A DNA stretch of 44,951 bases from Caulobacter sp. (GCA_026225565.1 JAMFTA010000121.1:1-44951), one strand, 5' to 3'; positions 33,613 through 43,388 are shown, numbered from the stretch's first letter. The notes: generated by a model not told the origin, from the sequence alone. Translations and numbers: made by a program.

Positions 33613-34330
33613 ACGACACCAGACTGTCCGTGTCGCGCTTGGTGCGCACGTTTTCGGTATTGTACTGCTCCTCCGTCCGCTTCACCCAGTATTTCACTTG
33701 GGGCGCGTAATAGATCTCCTCGTGGCGGCTGACAGTGACGGTGCGGGCCGGCAACCGGTTCACCTGGGTGACCGCCGTGCCGACCGAAGGATTGACGTCG
33801 GCCGCGTTCACCACCGTCGCCGAGGGCGCCATCTCCGCCTGGATCGTGCCGTCGCCCTCGATCTTCAAGGCACGGAACGTCCCGGCCGGAACGGTGACGC
33901 TCTCCCATCCCACCACCTTATAGAGGGTGTGTTCGCGGGTGGTTTTCTGCAGGCCGTGCGGATTGGTGTCGAAAAAGTCCACCACCCAGCTCTTGCCGAC
34001 GACCAGAGGGAAGGCGAGGGGCCGGCCGCTGAGGGTCTGTTTGCCATCCACCAGCCGCGTCTGGCTCCAGTCCGGTCCGACCATGTGATCCATGAATGCG
34101 GTGGGCGCCCCATCGAGCTTGATTCCGACCAGCACAGTCTCGGCCGCAACCCGATCGACCTTCAGGTCCACCCGTTGCTGGGAAAACCCGGTGTTGCCCT
34201 TTTCATGGGCCCGGTCGAACACCCAAGCGTCGCCCATCTGCAGGGCCGGCGCCGGGACAGCCTCTTGGGAGGACGCCAGGGTTGGCAGGGCCGTCAGCGC
34301 CAGGACCGCCAGAGAGACAGACAAACGCAT
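33596..34330 (-). CDS. Exported protein of unknown function
   Basis: 244 residues from ATG 34330. A signal peptide ends near ASSQE (about residue 23). The mature protein is beta-rich (QMGDAWVFDRAHEKGNTGFSQQRVDLKVD, KSWVVDFFDTNPHG, SVTVPAGTFRALKIEGDGT, YYAPQVKYWVKRTEEQYN). The phrase VPAGTFRALKIE followed by WYAP-like YYAPQVKYWVKR recurs in periplasmic proteins described only as hypothetical. Possibly a beta-sandwich envelope protein. It starts 153 bp from uvrB, divergent. Confidence 0.75.
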   Translation of the reverse strand: MRLSVSLAVLALTALPTLASSQEAVPAPALQMGDAWVFDRAHEKGNTGFSQQRVDLKVDRVAAETVLVGIKLDGAPTAFMDHMVGPDWSQTRLVDGKQTLSGRPLAFPLVVGKSWVVDFFDTNPHGLQKTTREHTLYKVVGWESVTVPAGTFRALKIEGDGTIQAEMAPSATVVNAADVNPSVGTAVTQVNRLPARTVTVSRHEEIYYAPQVKYWVKRTEEQYNTENVRTKRDTDSLVSFTPGG

Positions 34331-34479
34331 ACAGCGATCCCCAGGCGTGAACACATCAAAAGGCGTGGCGAACCCTAATGCAAACGCGACGTGCGTGTAT
34401 TTCACCGGGGAAACAACTGACGGCGCGTGGACGGGGGTGGGCCGGCCCTAGCCAATCCCATCCCGACCCCCTACCTTCC

Positions 34480-34494
34480 GTTCATGGCCCGTTC
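34480..34494 (+). promoter_or_regulatory. LexA (SOS) box at the uvrB start
   Basis: GTTC-ATGGCCC-GTTC is an exact match to the alphaproteobacterial LexA site GTTC-N7-GTTC. Its spacer contains the ATG (34484) taken as the uvrB start. Motifs this short are expected about once per window by chance, but location at the nucleotide-excision-repair gene makes it credible. Confidence 0.65.
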
Positions 34495-36826
34495 CGCGAC
34501 CCGCACCCCCAGGGGGACCACCGTTTCCAAGCCGACCGCTCCCGACCGGAGCCCCGACGTTTCCGCGCAGCTCGACGCCGCCGTCGGCCCTCCCGGAGTT
34601 GAGGAGGCGTCGGCGCGCTTCATCATGGACGTGGCTCCTTCGGTCGCCGCCACCTGGAGGCCCCACCGCCCTGCCCGCCCGGAAAAGTCCGAAGGCGGAC
34701 GAAAATTCAACCTGGTCGCTCCCTATTCCCCCGCAGGCGACCAGCCGACCGCCATCAAGGAGCTGGTCGAGGGCATCAAGGCGCAGGAGGGCGATCAGGT
34801 GCTCTTGGGCGTCACTGGCTCGGGCAAGACCTTCACCATGGCGTCCATCATCGCCGAGACCCAGCGGCCCGCCCTGATCCTCGCCCCCAACAAGACCCTG
34901 GCGGCCCAGCTCTATGGGGAGTTCAAGAGCTTCTTCCCCGACAATGCAGTGGAATACTTCGTCAGCTACTACGACTACTACCAGCCCGAAGCCTATGTCC
35001 CGCGCACCGACACCTATATTGAGAAGGATTCATCCATCAACGAGCAGATCGACCGGATGCGGCACTCGGCCACCCGCGCGATATTGGAGCGGGACGATGT
35101 GATCATCGTCGCCTCGGTTTCCTGCATCTACGGCATCGGGTCGGTGGAGACCTATACGGCCATGACCTTCAGCCTAGAAATCGGCGAGATCGTCGACGAG
35201 CGGCGGCTGATGGCCGATCTGGTGGCCCTGCAATATAAGCGCAACGACGCGTCCTTCGTGCGCGGCTCCTTCCGCCGGCGCGGCGACGTGATCGAGATCT
35301 TCCCCGCCCACTATGAGGATCGCGCCTGGCGCATCTCCCTGTTCGGGGAGGAGGTGGAGTCGATCACCGAATTCGACCCCCTGACCGGCAAGAAGACCGC
35401 CGACCTGCCGTCAGTGAAGATCTACGCCAACAGCCACTATGTGACGCCCCGCCCGACCCTGAAACAGGCCATCGACCACATCCGCGTGGAGATGATCGAG
35501 CGCCTGGCCTGGATGAACGACACCGGCAAGCTCCTGGAGGCCCAACGGCTGGAGCAACGCACGCGCTTCGATCTTGAGATGATGGAGACCACTGGCTCCT
35601 GCGCCGGCATCGAGAACTATAGCCGCTACCTCACCGGCCGCCTGCCGGGCGAGCCGCCGCCGACCCTGTTCGAATATGTGCCGGAAAACGCCCTCCTCTT
35701 CACCGACGAGAGCCACCAGACCGTGCCGCAGATCGGCGCCATGTACAAAGGCGACCGCAGCCGCAAGACCACCCTGGCCGAATACGGCTTCCGCCTGCCC
35801 TCCTGCATGGACAACCGCCCTTTGAAGTTCGAGGAGTGGGACGCCATGCGGCCGCAGACGGTGCACGTCTCCGCCACCCCCGGTCCGTGGGAGCTGGACA
35901 AGACCGGCGGCGTCTTTGCCGAACAGGTGATCCGCCCCACTGGCCTGATCGACCCGCCCGTGGAGGTGCGTCCGGTCTCCAAGACCCCCGACGGCCGCCC
36001 CTTCAGCCAGGTGGACGACGTGATCGCTGAGGTGAAGCAAACCGCCCTCATAGGCTACCGCACCCTGGTCACCGTTCTGACCAAGAAGATGGCCGAAGAC
36101 CTCACCGAATATATGCACGAGCAGGGGGTGCGGGTGCGCTACATGCACTCCGATGTGGATACGGTCGAGCGGATCGAGATCATCCGCGATCTGCGCCTGG
36201 GCGCCTTCGACGTCTTGATCGGCATCAACCTGCTGCGCGAGGGTCTGGACATTCCCGAGTGCGGCCTAGTCGCCATCCTGGACGCGGACAAGGAGGGGTT
36301 CCTGCGCTCGGAAACCTCGCTCATTCAAACCATCGGCCGAGCCGCCAGAAACGTCGACGGCAAGGTGATCCTCTACGCCGACCGCATCACCGGCTCCATG
36401 GAGCGGTCCATGGCGGAGACCCAGCGCCGCCGGGAAAAGCAGCACGAATTCAATCTTGCTAACGGCATCACCCCGGAAAGCATCAAGAGCAACATCAAGG
36501 ACATCCTCGACAGCCCCTATGAGAAGCAAGGAAGGGTGCAGGTGGACGCCGGGGTGGCTGAGGCCGCCAAGCCCTTCCTGGGCTCCAACTTCCAGGCCAC
36601 GTTGCGGGACCTCGAAAGCAAGATGCGCGAGGCGGCCTCGAACCTCGAATTTGAAGTCGCCGGCCGCATCCGCGACGAGATCAAGCGCCTGAAACTGCTG
36701 GACCTGGAATTCGCCAACGACGTCATGACCGGCGTCGGCGAAACCGTGGACAAGGCCGAACCCGCCCGCCTGCGCAAAGAGGCGCGGGCGGAGGCGGCGG
36801 AGCGCTTCCGGAAGGGGCGGCTGTGA
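34484..36826 (+). CDS. uvrB: UvrABC excision nuclease subunit B
   Basis: This DNA-damage-verifying helicase-like subunit loads UvrC. 780 residues from ATG 34484. Walker A GVTGSGKT is at about 109-116, the beta-hairpin [12 protein letters not shown] follows at about 163, then DESHQT, the helicase motif GRAARN, and the C-terminal UVR motif ([30 protein letters not shown]). The first 80 residues or so are a Pro/Ala-rich extension absent from E. coli UvrB (673 residues). The start is uncertain: a GTG at 34427 and ATG 34625 are in frame, and none has a good ribosome-binding site. Confidence 0.97.
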   Translation: MARSATRTPRGTTVSKPTAPDRSPDVSAQLDAAVGPPGVEEASARFIMDVAPSVAATWRPHRPARPEKSEGGRKFNLVAPYSPAGDQPTAIKELVEGIKAQEGDQVLLGVTGSGKTFTMASIIAETQRPALILAPNKTLAAQLYGEFKSFFPDNAVEYFVSYYDYYQPEAYVPRTDTYIEKDSSINEQIDRMRHSATRAILERDDVIIVASVSCIYGIGSVETYTAMTFSLEIGEIVDERRLMADLVALQYKRNDASFVRGSFRRRGDVIEIFPAHYEDRAWRISLFGEEVESITEFDPLTGKKTADLPSVKIYANSHYVTPRPTLKQAIDHIRVEMIERLAWMNDTGKLLEAQRLEQRTRFDLEMMETTGSCAGIENYSRYLTGRLPGEPPPTLFEYVPENALLFTDESHQTVPQIGAMYKGDRSRKTTLAEYGFRLPSCMDNRPLKFEEWDAMRPQTVHVSATPGPWELDKTGGVFAEQVIRPTGLIDPPVEVRPVSKTPDGRPFSQVDDVIAEVKQTALIGYRTLVTVLTKKMAEDLTEYMHEQGVRVRYMHSDVDTVERIEIIRDLRLGAFDVLIGINLLREGLDIPECGLVAILDADKEGFLRSETSLIQTIGRAARNVDGKVILYADRITGSMERSMAETQRRREKQHEFNLANGITPESIKSNIKDILDSPYEKQGRVQVDAGVAEAAKPFLGSNFQATLRDLESKMREAASNLEFEVAGRIRDEIKRLKLLDLEFANDVMTGVGETVDKAEPARLRKEARAEAAERFRKGRL

Positions 36827-36871
36827 CCCCTCGCCCCTCCTCTCCCCGAGGGAGAAATGGGATTGGAGAGG
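36827..36871. repeat. Partial copy of the 12.7-kb palindromic repeat, possible terminator
   Basis: ACCCCTCGCCCCTCC (36826-36840) is the exact complement of 12712-12726 in the larger repeat. CCTCTCC (36839-36845) pairs with GGAGAGG (36865-36871). It lies between convergent uvrB and grpE and could end both transcripts. No T-run is present. Confidence 0.5.
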
Positions 36872-36887
36872 CTGGCCGACAGGCCGG

Positions 36888-37511
36888 CTAGGCCTTGCGA
36901 TCCACCGACGCGCCGGCGTCCGCTTCGCTGGCGGCGTAGGCCTTGGTTTCCGCCGCCTGCATCGCGGCGGCCTGGGCGGCGGTGGCCTTCGGCGTCACCA
37001 CCACCATGGCGGGGCGCACCAGGCGGCCCAGGAGTTCATAGCCGGCCTGCATCACCTGCACCACCGAGCCGGGCGCCACGTCGTCCACCGGCTGCTCCAT
37101 CATCGCCTGGTGCAGGTTGGGGTCGAATTTGGCGCCCTTTTCCGGGGCGATACGCTTCAGCCCATTGCGCTCGAAGGCGCTCTGCAGCGACTTCTCGGTC
37201 ATTTCCACGCCCATCACCATATTGTTGACCGAGGCGTCGGCGGAATCCTTGGGCGAATGCTCGACGGCGCGGGCTAGGCTGTCGGCGGCGTCCAGCAAGT
37301 CGCGGGCGAACTTCTGAATGGCGTAGGCGCGGGCGTCATTGGCGTCCCGCTCGGCCCGGCGCTTGGTGTTCTCGGCGTCTGCGGCGTAGCGCAGGGCCTG
37401 TTCCTTCAGGGCGGCGTTTTCGGCCAGGAGCTTCAGCACCTCGTCCTGGGCCGCGTCTTCGGCCTCGGCGGCGTGTTCTTCAGCGGCGTCTTCAAAAGCG
37501 TCGTCGACCAT
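36888..37511 (-). CDS. grpE: Nucleotide exchange factor GrpE
   Basis: This 207-residue cochaperone releases ADP from DnaK. An acidic N-terminus and a long coiled coil (about 24-90, ENAALKEQALRYAADAENTKRRAERD) are followed by the beta-domain with GLKRIAPEKGAKFDPNLHQAMMEQPVDD and GSVVQVMQAGYELLGRLVRPAMVVV, the GrpE signature. An Ala-rich tail of about 25 residues is extra. It starts 18 bp after the hrcA stop, the common hrcA-grpE operon. dnaK and dnaJ are not in the window. Confidence 0.96.
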   Translation of the reverse strand: MVDDAFEDAAEEHAAEAEDAAQDEVLKLLAENAALKEQALRYAADAENTKRRAERDANDARAYAIQKFARDLLDAADSLARAVEHSPKDSADASVNNMVMGVEMTEKSLQSAFERNGLKRIAPEKGAKFDPNLHQAMMEQPVDDVAPGSVVQVMQAGYELLGRLVRPAMVVVTPKATAAQAAAMQAAETKAYAASEADAGASVDRKA

Positions 37512-37529
37512 AATCTTCCTTTTGCGGCC

Positions 37530-38618
37530 TTAGCCGTCGAGCATTCGCCCGAGCACCTTGGCGGTATAGTCCACCAAGGGGATCACGCGGGCATAGTTGA
37601 GCCTTGCGGGGCCGATCACGCCGATGGCGCCCACGACCTTCTGTCGGCCCGTCATATAGGGCGCCGCGATCACAGCGGAACCCGAAAGGGAGAATAGTCG
37701 CGTCTCCGCGCCAATGAAAATACGAACCCCCTCGGCGGCGCGCACATCATCGAGCAAACCGATCAACCGCTCCTTCTGTTCCAGGTCATCGAACAGGGAG
37801 CGTACCCGCTCCAGATCCGCCGCCTGGGCGTCGTGTAACAGGTTGGCGCGGCCGCGCACGATCAGCGAGCGATCCACCCCGCCGCCGCCGCTCCAGGCCG
37901 CCAGCCCCTCCTCAACCAGCCGCGCGGCGGTCTTGTCGAGATCGCTTCGGGCGATATCCAGCTCCACCCCCACTTCCGCCTTGGTCTCCACCAGCGTGCG
38001 GCCCTTCAGCCGGGCGTTGAGGAAGTTCGACGCTTCCTGCAGGGCCGAGGGGGTCAAGCCCGGCGGGGTGCGCATCAGGCGGTTCTCCACCCCCCCGTCC
38101 TCGAACACCATCACCGCCAGGGTCTGCTCGCCGCCCAGGGCCACGAACTCCACGTGCTTGACGCCCCCGTCGCGCACCGGCGTCACCACCATGCCCGCCC
38201 CGCCGGCGAGACCGGAGAGCAGGGAGGATGCCTCGTCCAGCGCGTCCTGAAAGCTTTGACCCCTGCCGGTCAGGCGCGTTTCGATGGCGCGTTTCTCATC
38301 CTCGCCGATATCGCCGATCTCCATCAGGCCATCGACGAAGAGGCGCAGTCCCGCGTGGGTGGGCAGGCGCCCGGCCGAGGTGTGGGGCGCGGCCAAGAGT
38401 CCCATGTAGGTCAGATCCTGCATGGTGTTGCGAATCGAGGCCGGGGACAGCTGCACCCCGCCGCGCGACACCGTGCGCGAGCCCACGGGCTCGCCGGTCT
38501 CCAGGTAGGTCTCGACGATGCGGCGGAAGATGTCGCGGGCCCGCTCGTCCAGCGCGCCGAGGCTCGCCATCCGCTCCAGGGCGAAGCCGTCGCCGAACGA
38601 GGCATTGAATTGAGACAT
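37530..38618 (-). CDS. hrcA: Heat-inducible transcription repressor HrcA
   Basis: This 362-residue repressor of CIRCE-controlled chaperone genes starts at ATG 38618 (MSQFNASFG), with AAGG upstream. The winged helix is at about 18-85 ([63 protein letters not shown]). The dimerisation/GroEL-sensing domain follows, and the C-terminal signature [27 protein letters not shown] closes it. Sequence upstream to 38738 overlaps rph and is not coding for HrcA. An orphan CIRCE lies at 22021-22047. Confidence 0.96.
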   Translation of the reverse strand: MSQFNASFGDGFALERMASLGALDERARDIFRRIVETYLETGEPVGSRTVSRGGVQLSPASIRNTMQDLTYMGLLAAPHTSAGRLPTHAGLRLFVDGLMEIGDIGEDEKRAIETRLTGRGQSFQDALDEASSLLSGLAGGAGMVVTPVRDGGVKHVEFVALGGEQTLAVMVFEDGGVENRLMRTPPGLTPSALQEASNFLNARLKGRTLVETKAEVGVELDIARSDLDKTAARLVEEGLAAWSGGGGVDRSLIVRGRANLLHDAQAADLERVRSLFDDLEQKERLIGLLDDVRAAEGVRIFIGAETRLFSLSGSAVIAAPYMTGRQKVVGAIGVIGPARLNYARVIPLVDYTAKVLGRMLDG

Positions 38619-38627
38619 GGCCTTAGG

Positions 38628-38653
38628 ATAAGCCCCCCGGACCTTGGCGCAAG
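38628..38653 (-). promoter_or_regulatory. Sigma-32-like promoter before hrcA
   Basis: On the hrcA strand CTTG (38653-38650) is followed after 17 bp by CTTAT (38632-38628), close to the alphaproteobacterial heat-shock pattern CTTG-N17/18-CYTAT. The -10 is only about 10 bp from the hrcA ATG, so the leader would be almost nil. No CIRCE is present here. Confidence 0.35.
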
Positions 38654-38676
38654 CGCCCCGTTTGAAAGCACCTCCT

Positions 38677-39396
38677 ATGCGCCCCTCTGAACGCCTGGCC
38701 GACCAACTTCGCACCGTCACCATCGAAACCGCCGTCAATCGCTACGCCGAAGGCTCCTGCCTGATCAGTTTCGGCCACACCAAGGTTCTGGTCACCGCCA
38801 GCCTGGAGGAGAGCGTGCCGGGCTGGATGCGCAACAAGGGGGCCGGCTGGGTCACCGCTGAATACGGCATGTTGCCCCGCGCCACCCACACCCGCGGCCG
38901 ACGGGAGGCCGCCTCTGGCAAGCAGTCGGGCCGCACGCAGGAGATCCAGCGCTTGATCGGCCGGTCGCTCCGCGCCGTGGTCGATCTGAAGGCTCTGGGC
39001 GAGCGGCAGATCAGCGTCGACTGCGACGTGATCCAGGCCGACGGCGGCACCCGCACCGCCTCCATCACCGGCGCCTGGATCGCCCTGAAGCAATGCTGCG
39101 ACTACTTGCGCGCCGAGGGAGTGATCAAGACCGACCCGATCCTGGACCAGATCGCCGCCATCTCCTGCGGCATCCACCAGGACACCCCGGTGCTGGACCT
39201 GGATTACGAGGAGGATTCCACCGCCGAAGCCGACGCCAACTTCGTGCTGACGGGTTCGGGGACGATTGTGGAAATTCAGGCGACGGGCGAAAAGCGCGGA
39301 TTCAGCCAAGGGGAGTTCGACGCCCTATTCGGCCTGGCCCGCAAGGGCATCGGGGAGCTCTGCGAAATGCAGAAGGCGGCGGTGGGTTCGATCTGA
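38677..39396 (+). CDS. rph: Ribonuclease PH
   Basis: This 239-residue phosphorolytic 3'-5' exonuclease trims tRNA 3' ends. It begins [17 protein letters not shown] and contains [49 protein letters not shown] and [19 protein letters not shown], all RNase PH signatures. Length equals E. coli Rph. It is divergent from hrcA across 58 bp, an arrangement common in alphaproteobacteria. The rdgB gene that often follows rph is replaced by a convergent peptidase. Confidence 0.96.
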   Translation: MRPSERLADQLRTVTIETAVNRYAEGSCLISFGHTKVLVTASLEESVPGWMRNKGAGWVTAEYGMLPRATHTRGRREAASGKQSGRTQEIQRLIGRSLRAVVDLKALGERQISVDCDVIQADGGTRTASITGAWIALKQCCDYLRAEGVIKTDPILDQIAAISCGIHQDTPVLDLDYEEDSTAEADANFVLTGSGTIVEIQATGEKRGFSQGEFDALFGLARKGIGELCEMQKAAVGSI

Positions 39397-39409
39397 GCGT
39401 TCGGGCGGA

Positions 39410-40759
39410 TCAGAAGGCCCCGGCCGCCCCCGGAAATTCAACCGGGCTTTGCAGGCCTTCAGCGCCCACCGACGAGACGCCGAAGAAGAAGTCGTCGATG
39501 TTGACCCCCTTCAGGGTCGCCGTTACTCCGCCCGTCACCGTCTGGCTGTGCTCCCAGCGGGGGGCGGTGGTCTCGCGCCACCACACCCGATAGGCGACGG
39601 CCCCCGGCGCGGCGGTCCAGGCAAGGGTGGTGTCGGGGGTCACCGCGCCGCTGATCTTCACCTCAGCAGGCGACGGCGGTGCTGAGGCGAGACTGGCCAG
39701 GGCGACGGCGTTCAGGCGAGTCACCTGGGCCAGATAGGGCAGGTCCACGCCTGCGGCCACGTCGCCGTAAGCGACGCCGCCTTCGCTGTGCAGGTCCTGA
39801 TGCTGGCGGGTGTAGTTCTCGTCCGCCTCGGTCAGACGCACGGCGGGATAGCCGGACTCTTGCATCGGTTCCTGATCCCCGCCGCGGCTGAATCGATCGG
39901 CGCGATAGATCATCCGCACCTTGAAGTCCCTCAAGTACGTCTCGGCGATCCCCGCCAGATAGCGGGAGAGGTTGCGGGACGGGGCGTCCAACTCCCCGCC
40001 GCTGTGACGACGGGCGGCCGCGTCCTTCTCTATCTCGCCGGGGCGCGTGCCTTCGGAAAACACTCGCACGATGGTGTTTTCCACTCGGCCGTCTTGGCCG
40101 TGGATGTTGCCGACGATGTCATTGTTCAAATCGGCCTCCACTCGCCACCCTTGCGCCTTCGCGTAGTCGGCCAGCACCTTGCCGCCATAGAGGCCCTGCT
40201 CCTCGCCCGACAGCACCGCATAGACGATGGTGGCGGGAAATTTGCGCTGGGAGAGCACCCGCGCCGCCTCCAGCACGGCGGCGACCCCCGATCCGTCGTC
40301 GTTGGCGCCGGGCGCATCGCTGGTCGCGTTCAGGACGTCGGTGACCCGGCTGTCTATGTGAGCGCTGATGATCACCACCCGGTTCGGATCGCCCTCGCCC
40401 TTCTGGATGGCCAGCACGTCCTGGATCAGGGTCGGGTTGGGGACGCGTGCGCCAGTGACCGTCTGCCCCGGCGTCTCCACCACGAGGCAGCCGCCGCACG
40501 CTTCAGATAGGGCGGTGAAGCGCCCGGCCGCCCATCGCCGCGCCGCGCCGATGCCGCGCACATCCGACACAGTGTCCGAGAGCGTATGGCGGGTGCCAAA
40601 GCCGACTAGGGTGTGGATGGTGGCGCCGAGGGGGTCGGGCTTCACCGCCTTAGCGATGGCGGCAAGCTCGGGGAAGATGGGGTCGTCGCCACGCCCCTGC
40701 GCCACCGCCGGACCCGCCAGGGCCGCCGCGAGGAGGGTGAAGGTCATCAACCGGCGCAT
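39410..40759 (-). CDS. Secreted M28 family zinc peptidase with fibronectin-like C-terminus
   Basis: 449 residues from ATG 40759 (AAGGAG 5 nt upstream). A signal peptide ends at AVAQG (about 21). The M28 domain contains the metal motifs AHIDS, GANDDGSG, SGEEQGLYGG and NNDIVG, and a later His in QHQDLHSEGG. The last 90 residues (SPAEVKISGAVTPDTTLAWTA, VAYRVWWRETT, GVNIDDFFFGVSSVGAEG) are a fibronectin type III-like module. It is probably a periplasmic or secreted aminopeptidase. Confidence 0.9.
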   Translation of the reverse strand: MRRLMTFTLLAAALAGPAVAQGRGDDPIFPELAAIAKAVKPDPLGATIHTLVGFGTRHTLSDTVSDVRGIGAARRWAAGRFTALSEACGGCLVVETPGQTVTGARVPNPTLIQDVLAIQKGEGDPNRVVIISAHIDSRVTDVLNATSDAPGANDDGSGVAAVLEAARVLSQRKFPATIVYAVLSGEEQGLYGGKVLADYAKAQGWRVEADLNNDIVGNIHGQDGRVENTIVRVFSEGTRPGEIEKDAAARRHSGGELDAPSRNLSRYLAGIAETYLRDFKVRMIYRADRFSRGGDQEPMQESGYPAVRLTEADENYTRQHQDLHSEGGVAYGDVAAGVDLPYLAQVTRLNAVALASLASAPPSPAEVKISGAVTPDTTLAWTAAPGAVAYRVWWRETTAPRWEHSQTVTGGVTATLKGVNIDDFFFGVSSVGAEGLQSPVEFPGAAGAF

Positions 40760-40942
40760 ACAGGCTCCTTTGAACTGGCGCGACCATAGAGCACCGAGGG
40801 AAACCGCCGCAACGGCGCGCAACGCTTTTCCATTGAGCCCCGGTGTGCAGGCAGGATATGGCTGCATCTAAGCTTTCAACGGCACATTCGCCGGATTAGC
40901 CGCACCAATGCGATAATCCCCACCGCGGCCAAGGAGATCACC

Positions 40943-42061
40943 ATGCGCGTCGGCGTTCCCAAAGAGATCAAGCCCGACGAATACCGGGTCGGCCTCACTC
41001 CCACAGCCGCGCGCGAATACGTGGCTCACGGGCACGAGGTGCTGGTGCAGACCGGCGCGGGCGAAGGCGCGGGCTTTGGCGACGATCTCTATGAGCGCGC
41101 CGGCGCTAAGGTCGCGCCTGACGCAGCGGCGGTGTTCGCTGGGGCCCAGATGATCGTCAAGGTGAAGGAGCCGCAAGCGGTGGAGTGGGCGCGGCTGACC
41201 CCAGAGCATATCCTCTTCACCTACCTGCATCTGGCCCCCGATCCCGCCCAGACCGAGGGGCTGATCAAATCCGGTTGCGCCGCCATCGCCTATGAGACGG
41301 TGACCGACGCGCGGGGCGGCCTTCCTCTGCTGGCGCCCATGTCCGAGGTGGCCGGCCGGATCGCCGTCTTCTCCGCCGCCGAGACCTTGCTGAAGCACAA
41401 TGGCGGTATGGGATTGCTCCTCTGCGGCGTGCCGGGCGTGGCGCCGGCTCGGGTTGTGGTTCTGGGCGGCGGTGTGGTGGGGATCAACGCCGCTCGCATG
41501 GCCATGGGGCTGAACGCCGAGGTGGTGGTGATGGAGCGCTCCATCCCCCGAATGCGCGAGATCGACGATATCTTTCTCGGCAGGGTGCTCACCCGCTATT
41601 CGTCGCTGGCCGCGATCGAAGAGGAGATCCTGAAGGCCGATGTGGTGATCGGCGCGGTGCTGACCGTTGGGGCGGCGGCGCCCAAGCTGGTCAAGCGCGA
41701 GCACCTGTCTCGCATGAAGCCCGGCAGCGTCTTGGTGGACGTCTCCATCGATCAGGGCGGTTGTTTCGAGACCTCTCGCCCCACCACCCATGCCGATCCG
41801 ACCTTCACTGTCGATGGGGTGGTGCACTATTGCGTCGCCAATATGCCGGGCGCGGCGCCCCGCACTTCGTCCGAAGCGCTCGGCAACGCCACCCTGCCGT
41901 TTGGACTGGCCCTTGCCGATCACGGGCTTGAGGCCCTGGCCAAGGATCCTCACCTGGCCCGCGGCTTGAATGTGTTGAAGGGGGCGATCGCCCACCCGGC
42001 GGTGGCGGCGGCCCTCAGCAAGCCCTTCGTCGATCCCTATGGGATTTGGCCGAAGGCGTGA
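40943..42061 (+). CDS. ald: Alanine dehydrogenase
   Basis: This 372-residue NAD-dependent enzyme interconverts L-alanine and pyruvate plus ammonia. The N-terminal MRVGVPKEIKPDEYRVGLTP, the catalytic Lys in MIVKVKEPQ and His in FTYLHLAPDP are visible. The Rossmann motif VVVLGGGVVGINAARMA and the Asp of VDVSIDQGGCFETSRPTTH complete the family pattern. Ribosome-binding site AAGGAG is 6 nt upstream of ATG 40943. It stands alone, with no Lrp/AldR regulator nearby. Confidence 0.97.
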   Translation: MRVGVPKEIKPDEYRVGLTPTAAREYVAHGHEVLVQTGAGEGAGFGDDLYERAGAKVAPDAAAVFAGAQMIVKVKEPQAVEWARLTPEHILFTYLHLAPDPAQTEGLIKSGCAAIAYETVTDARGGLPLLAPMSEVAGRIAVFSAAETLLKHNGGMGLLLCGVPGVAPARVVVLGGGVVGINAARMAMGLNAEVVVMERSIPRMREIDDIFLGRVLTRYSSLAAIEEEILKADVVIGAVLTVGAAAPKLVKREHLSRMKPGSVLVDVSIDQGGCFETSRPTTHADPTFTVDGVVHYCVANMPGAAPRTSSEALGNATLPFGLALADHGLEALAKDPHLARGLNVLKGAIAHPAVAAALSKPFVDPYGIWPKA

Positions 42062-42140
42062 GCTAGGGCGCGATTGCGGCGGGCTGGAAACATCCTCGCC
42101 GCAAACCGCGTTCAGACGTGTAGGGTGTGGAGGTGATGGA

Positions 42141-42683
42141 ATGACGATGTTGAAAACCGCCCTTGCCCTCTGCGTCCTCACCCTGTCCAGCGGGGGCTTG
42201 GCCATGGCCCAGACCGATCCCGCTTCCGGCCTGGTCACGCCCTCGCCGGCCGCAGCCGCCCAGACCGATTCCACCGACGCCCAGATCGCCGCCTGGACCG
42301 CCGCCCCGCCGCAGCCCGCCGACGCGTTGGCCAAGGGCGGCGTCGACACCCTGGGTCCGCGCCAAATCCACGGCGAGGCCGGCGTCTCAATAGGCAGCAA
42401 CGGCTATCGTTCCGGCTATGTGACCACGGAAATTCCCATCGGCGCCGATTCCACCCTGGGTCTGGGCGTGGCCCAATCCCAGATCAAGCTGAAGAACGGA
42501 CCGACCCTGAAGAACCAGTCCGTCGCTGTCAGCCTGAGCCTCGGCGGTCAGGCCGGTCCCAACCCCGGCTGCGGGCGCAGCCTTCGGGTCAACAATCAGA
42601 ATGTCGAGCCCCTGTGGGTATCGAATTTACGCGGCGCGCCTTTGGCCCCCGGCCAAGGCGCCTGCGGCAAGGACGCCGACTAG
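42141..42683 (+). CDS. Exported protein of unknown function
   Basis: 180 residues from ATG 42141, with GGAGG 7 nt upstream. A signal peptide ends at AMAQT (about 24). An Ala/Pro/Thr-rich linker (about 25-65) is followed by a beta-strand-rich domain (EAGVSIGSNGYRSGYVTTEIPIGADSTLGLGVAQSQIKL) and a C-terminal part with two Cys (PGCGRSLRVNN and GACGKDAD) likely to pair. The repeating strand pattern suggests a small periplasmic or outer-membrane-associated protein. I do not recognise the family. Confidence 0.75.
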   Translation: MTMLKTALALCVLTLSSGGLAMAQTDPASGLVTPSPAAAAQTDSTDAQIAAWTAAPPQPADALAKGGVDTLGPRQIHGEAGVSIGSNGYRSGYVTTEIPIGADSTLGLGVAQSQIKLKNGPTLKNQSVAVSLSLGGQAGPNPGCGRSLRVNNQNVEPLWVSNLRGAPLAPGQGACGKDAD

Positions 42684-42704
42684 GCTCCGACTGGCGCCTC
42701 TGGA

Positions 42705-43388
42705 TCAGAACGGGACCCAGTTGCGCCGGCGGCTGTAGGACAGATAGCCGACATTCGCGCCCAGGCGCAGACCCACCCCGGCGTGAATCGGGGCGAGGAC
42801 GATGTCGTTGGCGCGCTGATAGGTGACCCCAAGCCCCCCCACCAGATAGGCCGATCCCTGCACCCCCGGGAAGCGCTGGAAGATCGCATCCGGATACTGC
42901 AGATTGTAGCAGAGGGTGAAGACCCGCGAGGCGTTGCCGCCCCAGTCGAATCCCACCGTCGGTCCCTGCCAAAACAACTGATGGGTGGGCCGGTTCTTCA
43001 TATAGAGCAGGCCCTTGCCGTAGCGCAGCCCGGCGATGAAGGCGCCCGACGCCTCTTCCCCGGCGATATAGCCGGTGGGGCGGCCGTTATCGCGGAACAC
43101 CCGCTCGATCGCCGAACCGGCCGCCTCGGCGGTGACGCCCAGAAAGTCCGAGGCGCTGCGGACGATGTCCTCGCGCGAATAGGTCTGAGCCGCCGCCGTA
43201 TCGGTGGCGTATTCCGGTTGCGCGGCGGAGGGCGATGGCATGGCTCGCGGCGCATCCCCCGGCGGCGGCGCATCCTGGGGATAGGCGCGCGCCGGCGGCA
43301 GCTCGGTTTGCGCCACGGCTTGTTCGGCCAGCGCGCCCGCGCCGACCACAAGGCCCGCGCCGGTCAAAAGAAGGCTGCGCCTGTCCAT
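42705..43388 (-). CDS. eipA: EipA family (DUF1134) periplasmic envelope protein
   Basis: 227 residues from ATG 43388 (GGAGAG 6 nt upstream). A signal peptide ends at AVAQT (about 27). A Pro-rich linker then leads to the DUF1134 domain (GYIAGEEASGAFIAGLRYGKGLLYMK, LFWQGPTVGFDWGGNASRVFTLCYNL, GLGVTYQRANDIVLAPIHAGVGLRLGANVGYL). EipA of Brucella is a periplasmic beta-sandwich/barrel protein needed for envelope stress resistance, and its gene is CtrA-regulated there. A CtrA-like site lies 46 bp upstream. Confidence 0.87.
   Translation of the reverse strand: MDRRSLLLTGAGLVVGAGALAEQAVAQTELPPARAYPQDAPPPGDAPRAMPSPSAAQPEYATDTAAAQTYSREDIVRSASDFLGVTAEAAGSAIERVFRDNGRPTGYIAGEEASGAFIAGLRYGKGLLYMKNRPTHQLFWQGPTVGFDWGGNASRVFTLCYNLQYPDAIFQRFPGVQGSAYLVGGLGVTYQRANDIVLAPIHAGVGLRLGANVGYLSYSRRRNWVPF

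Noticed and set aside
40868-42400. 510-codon open frame on the minus strand
   Set aside because: It is antisense to ald and the following exported-protein gene; the translation is a His/Gln/Gly-rich artefact.
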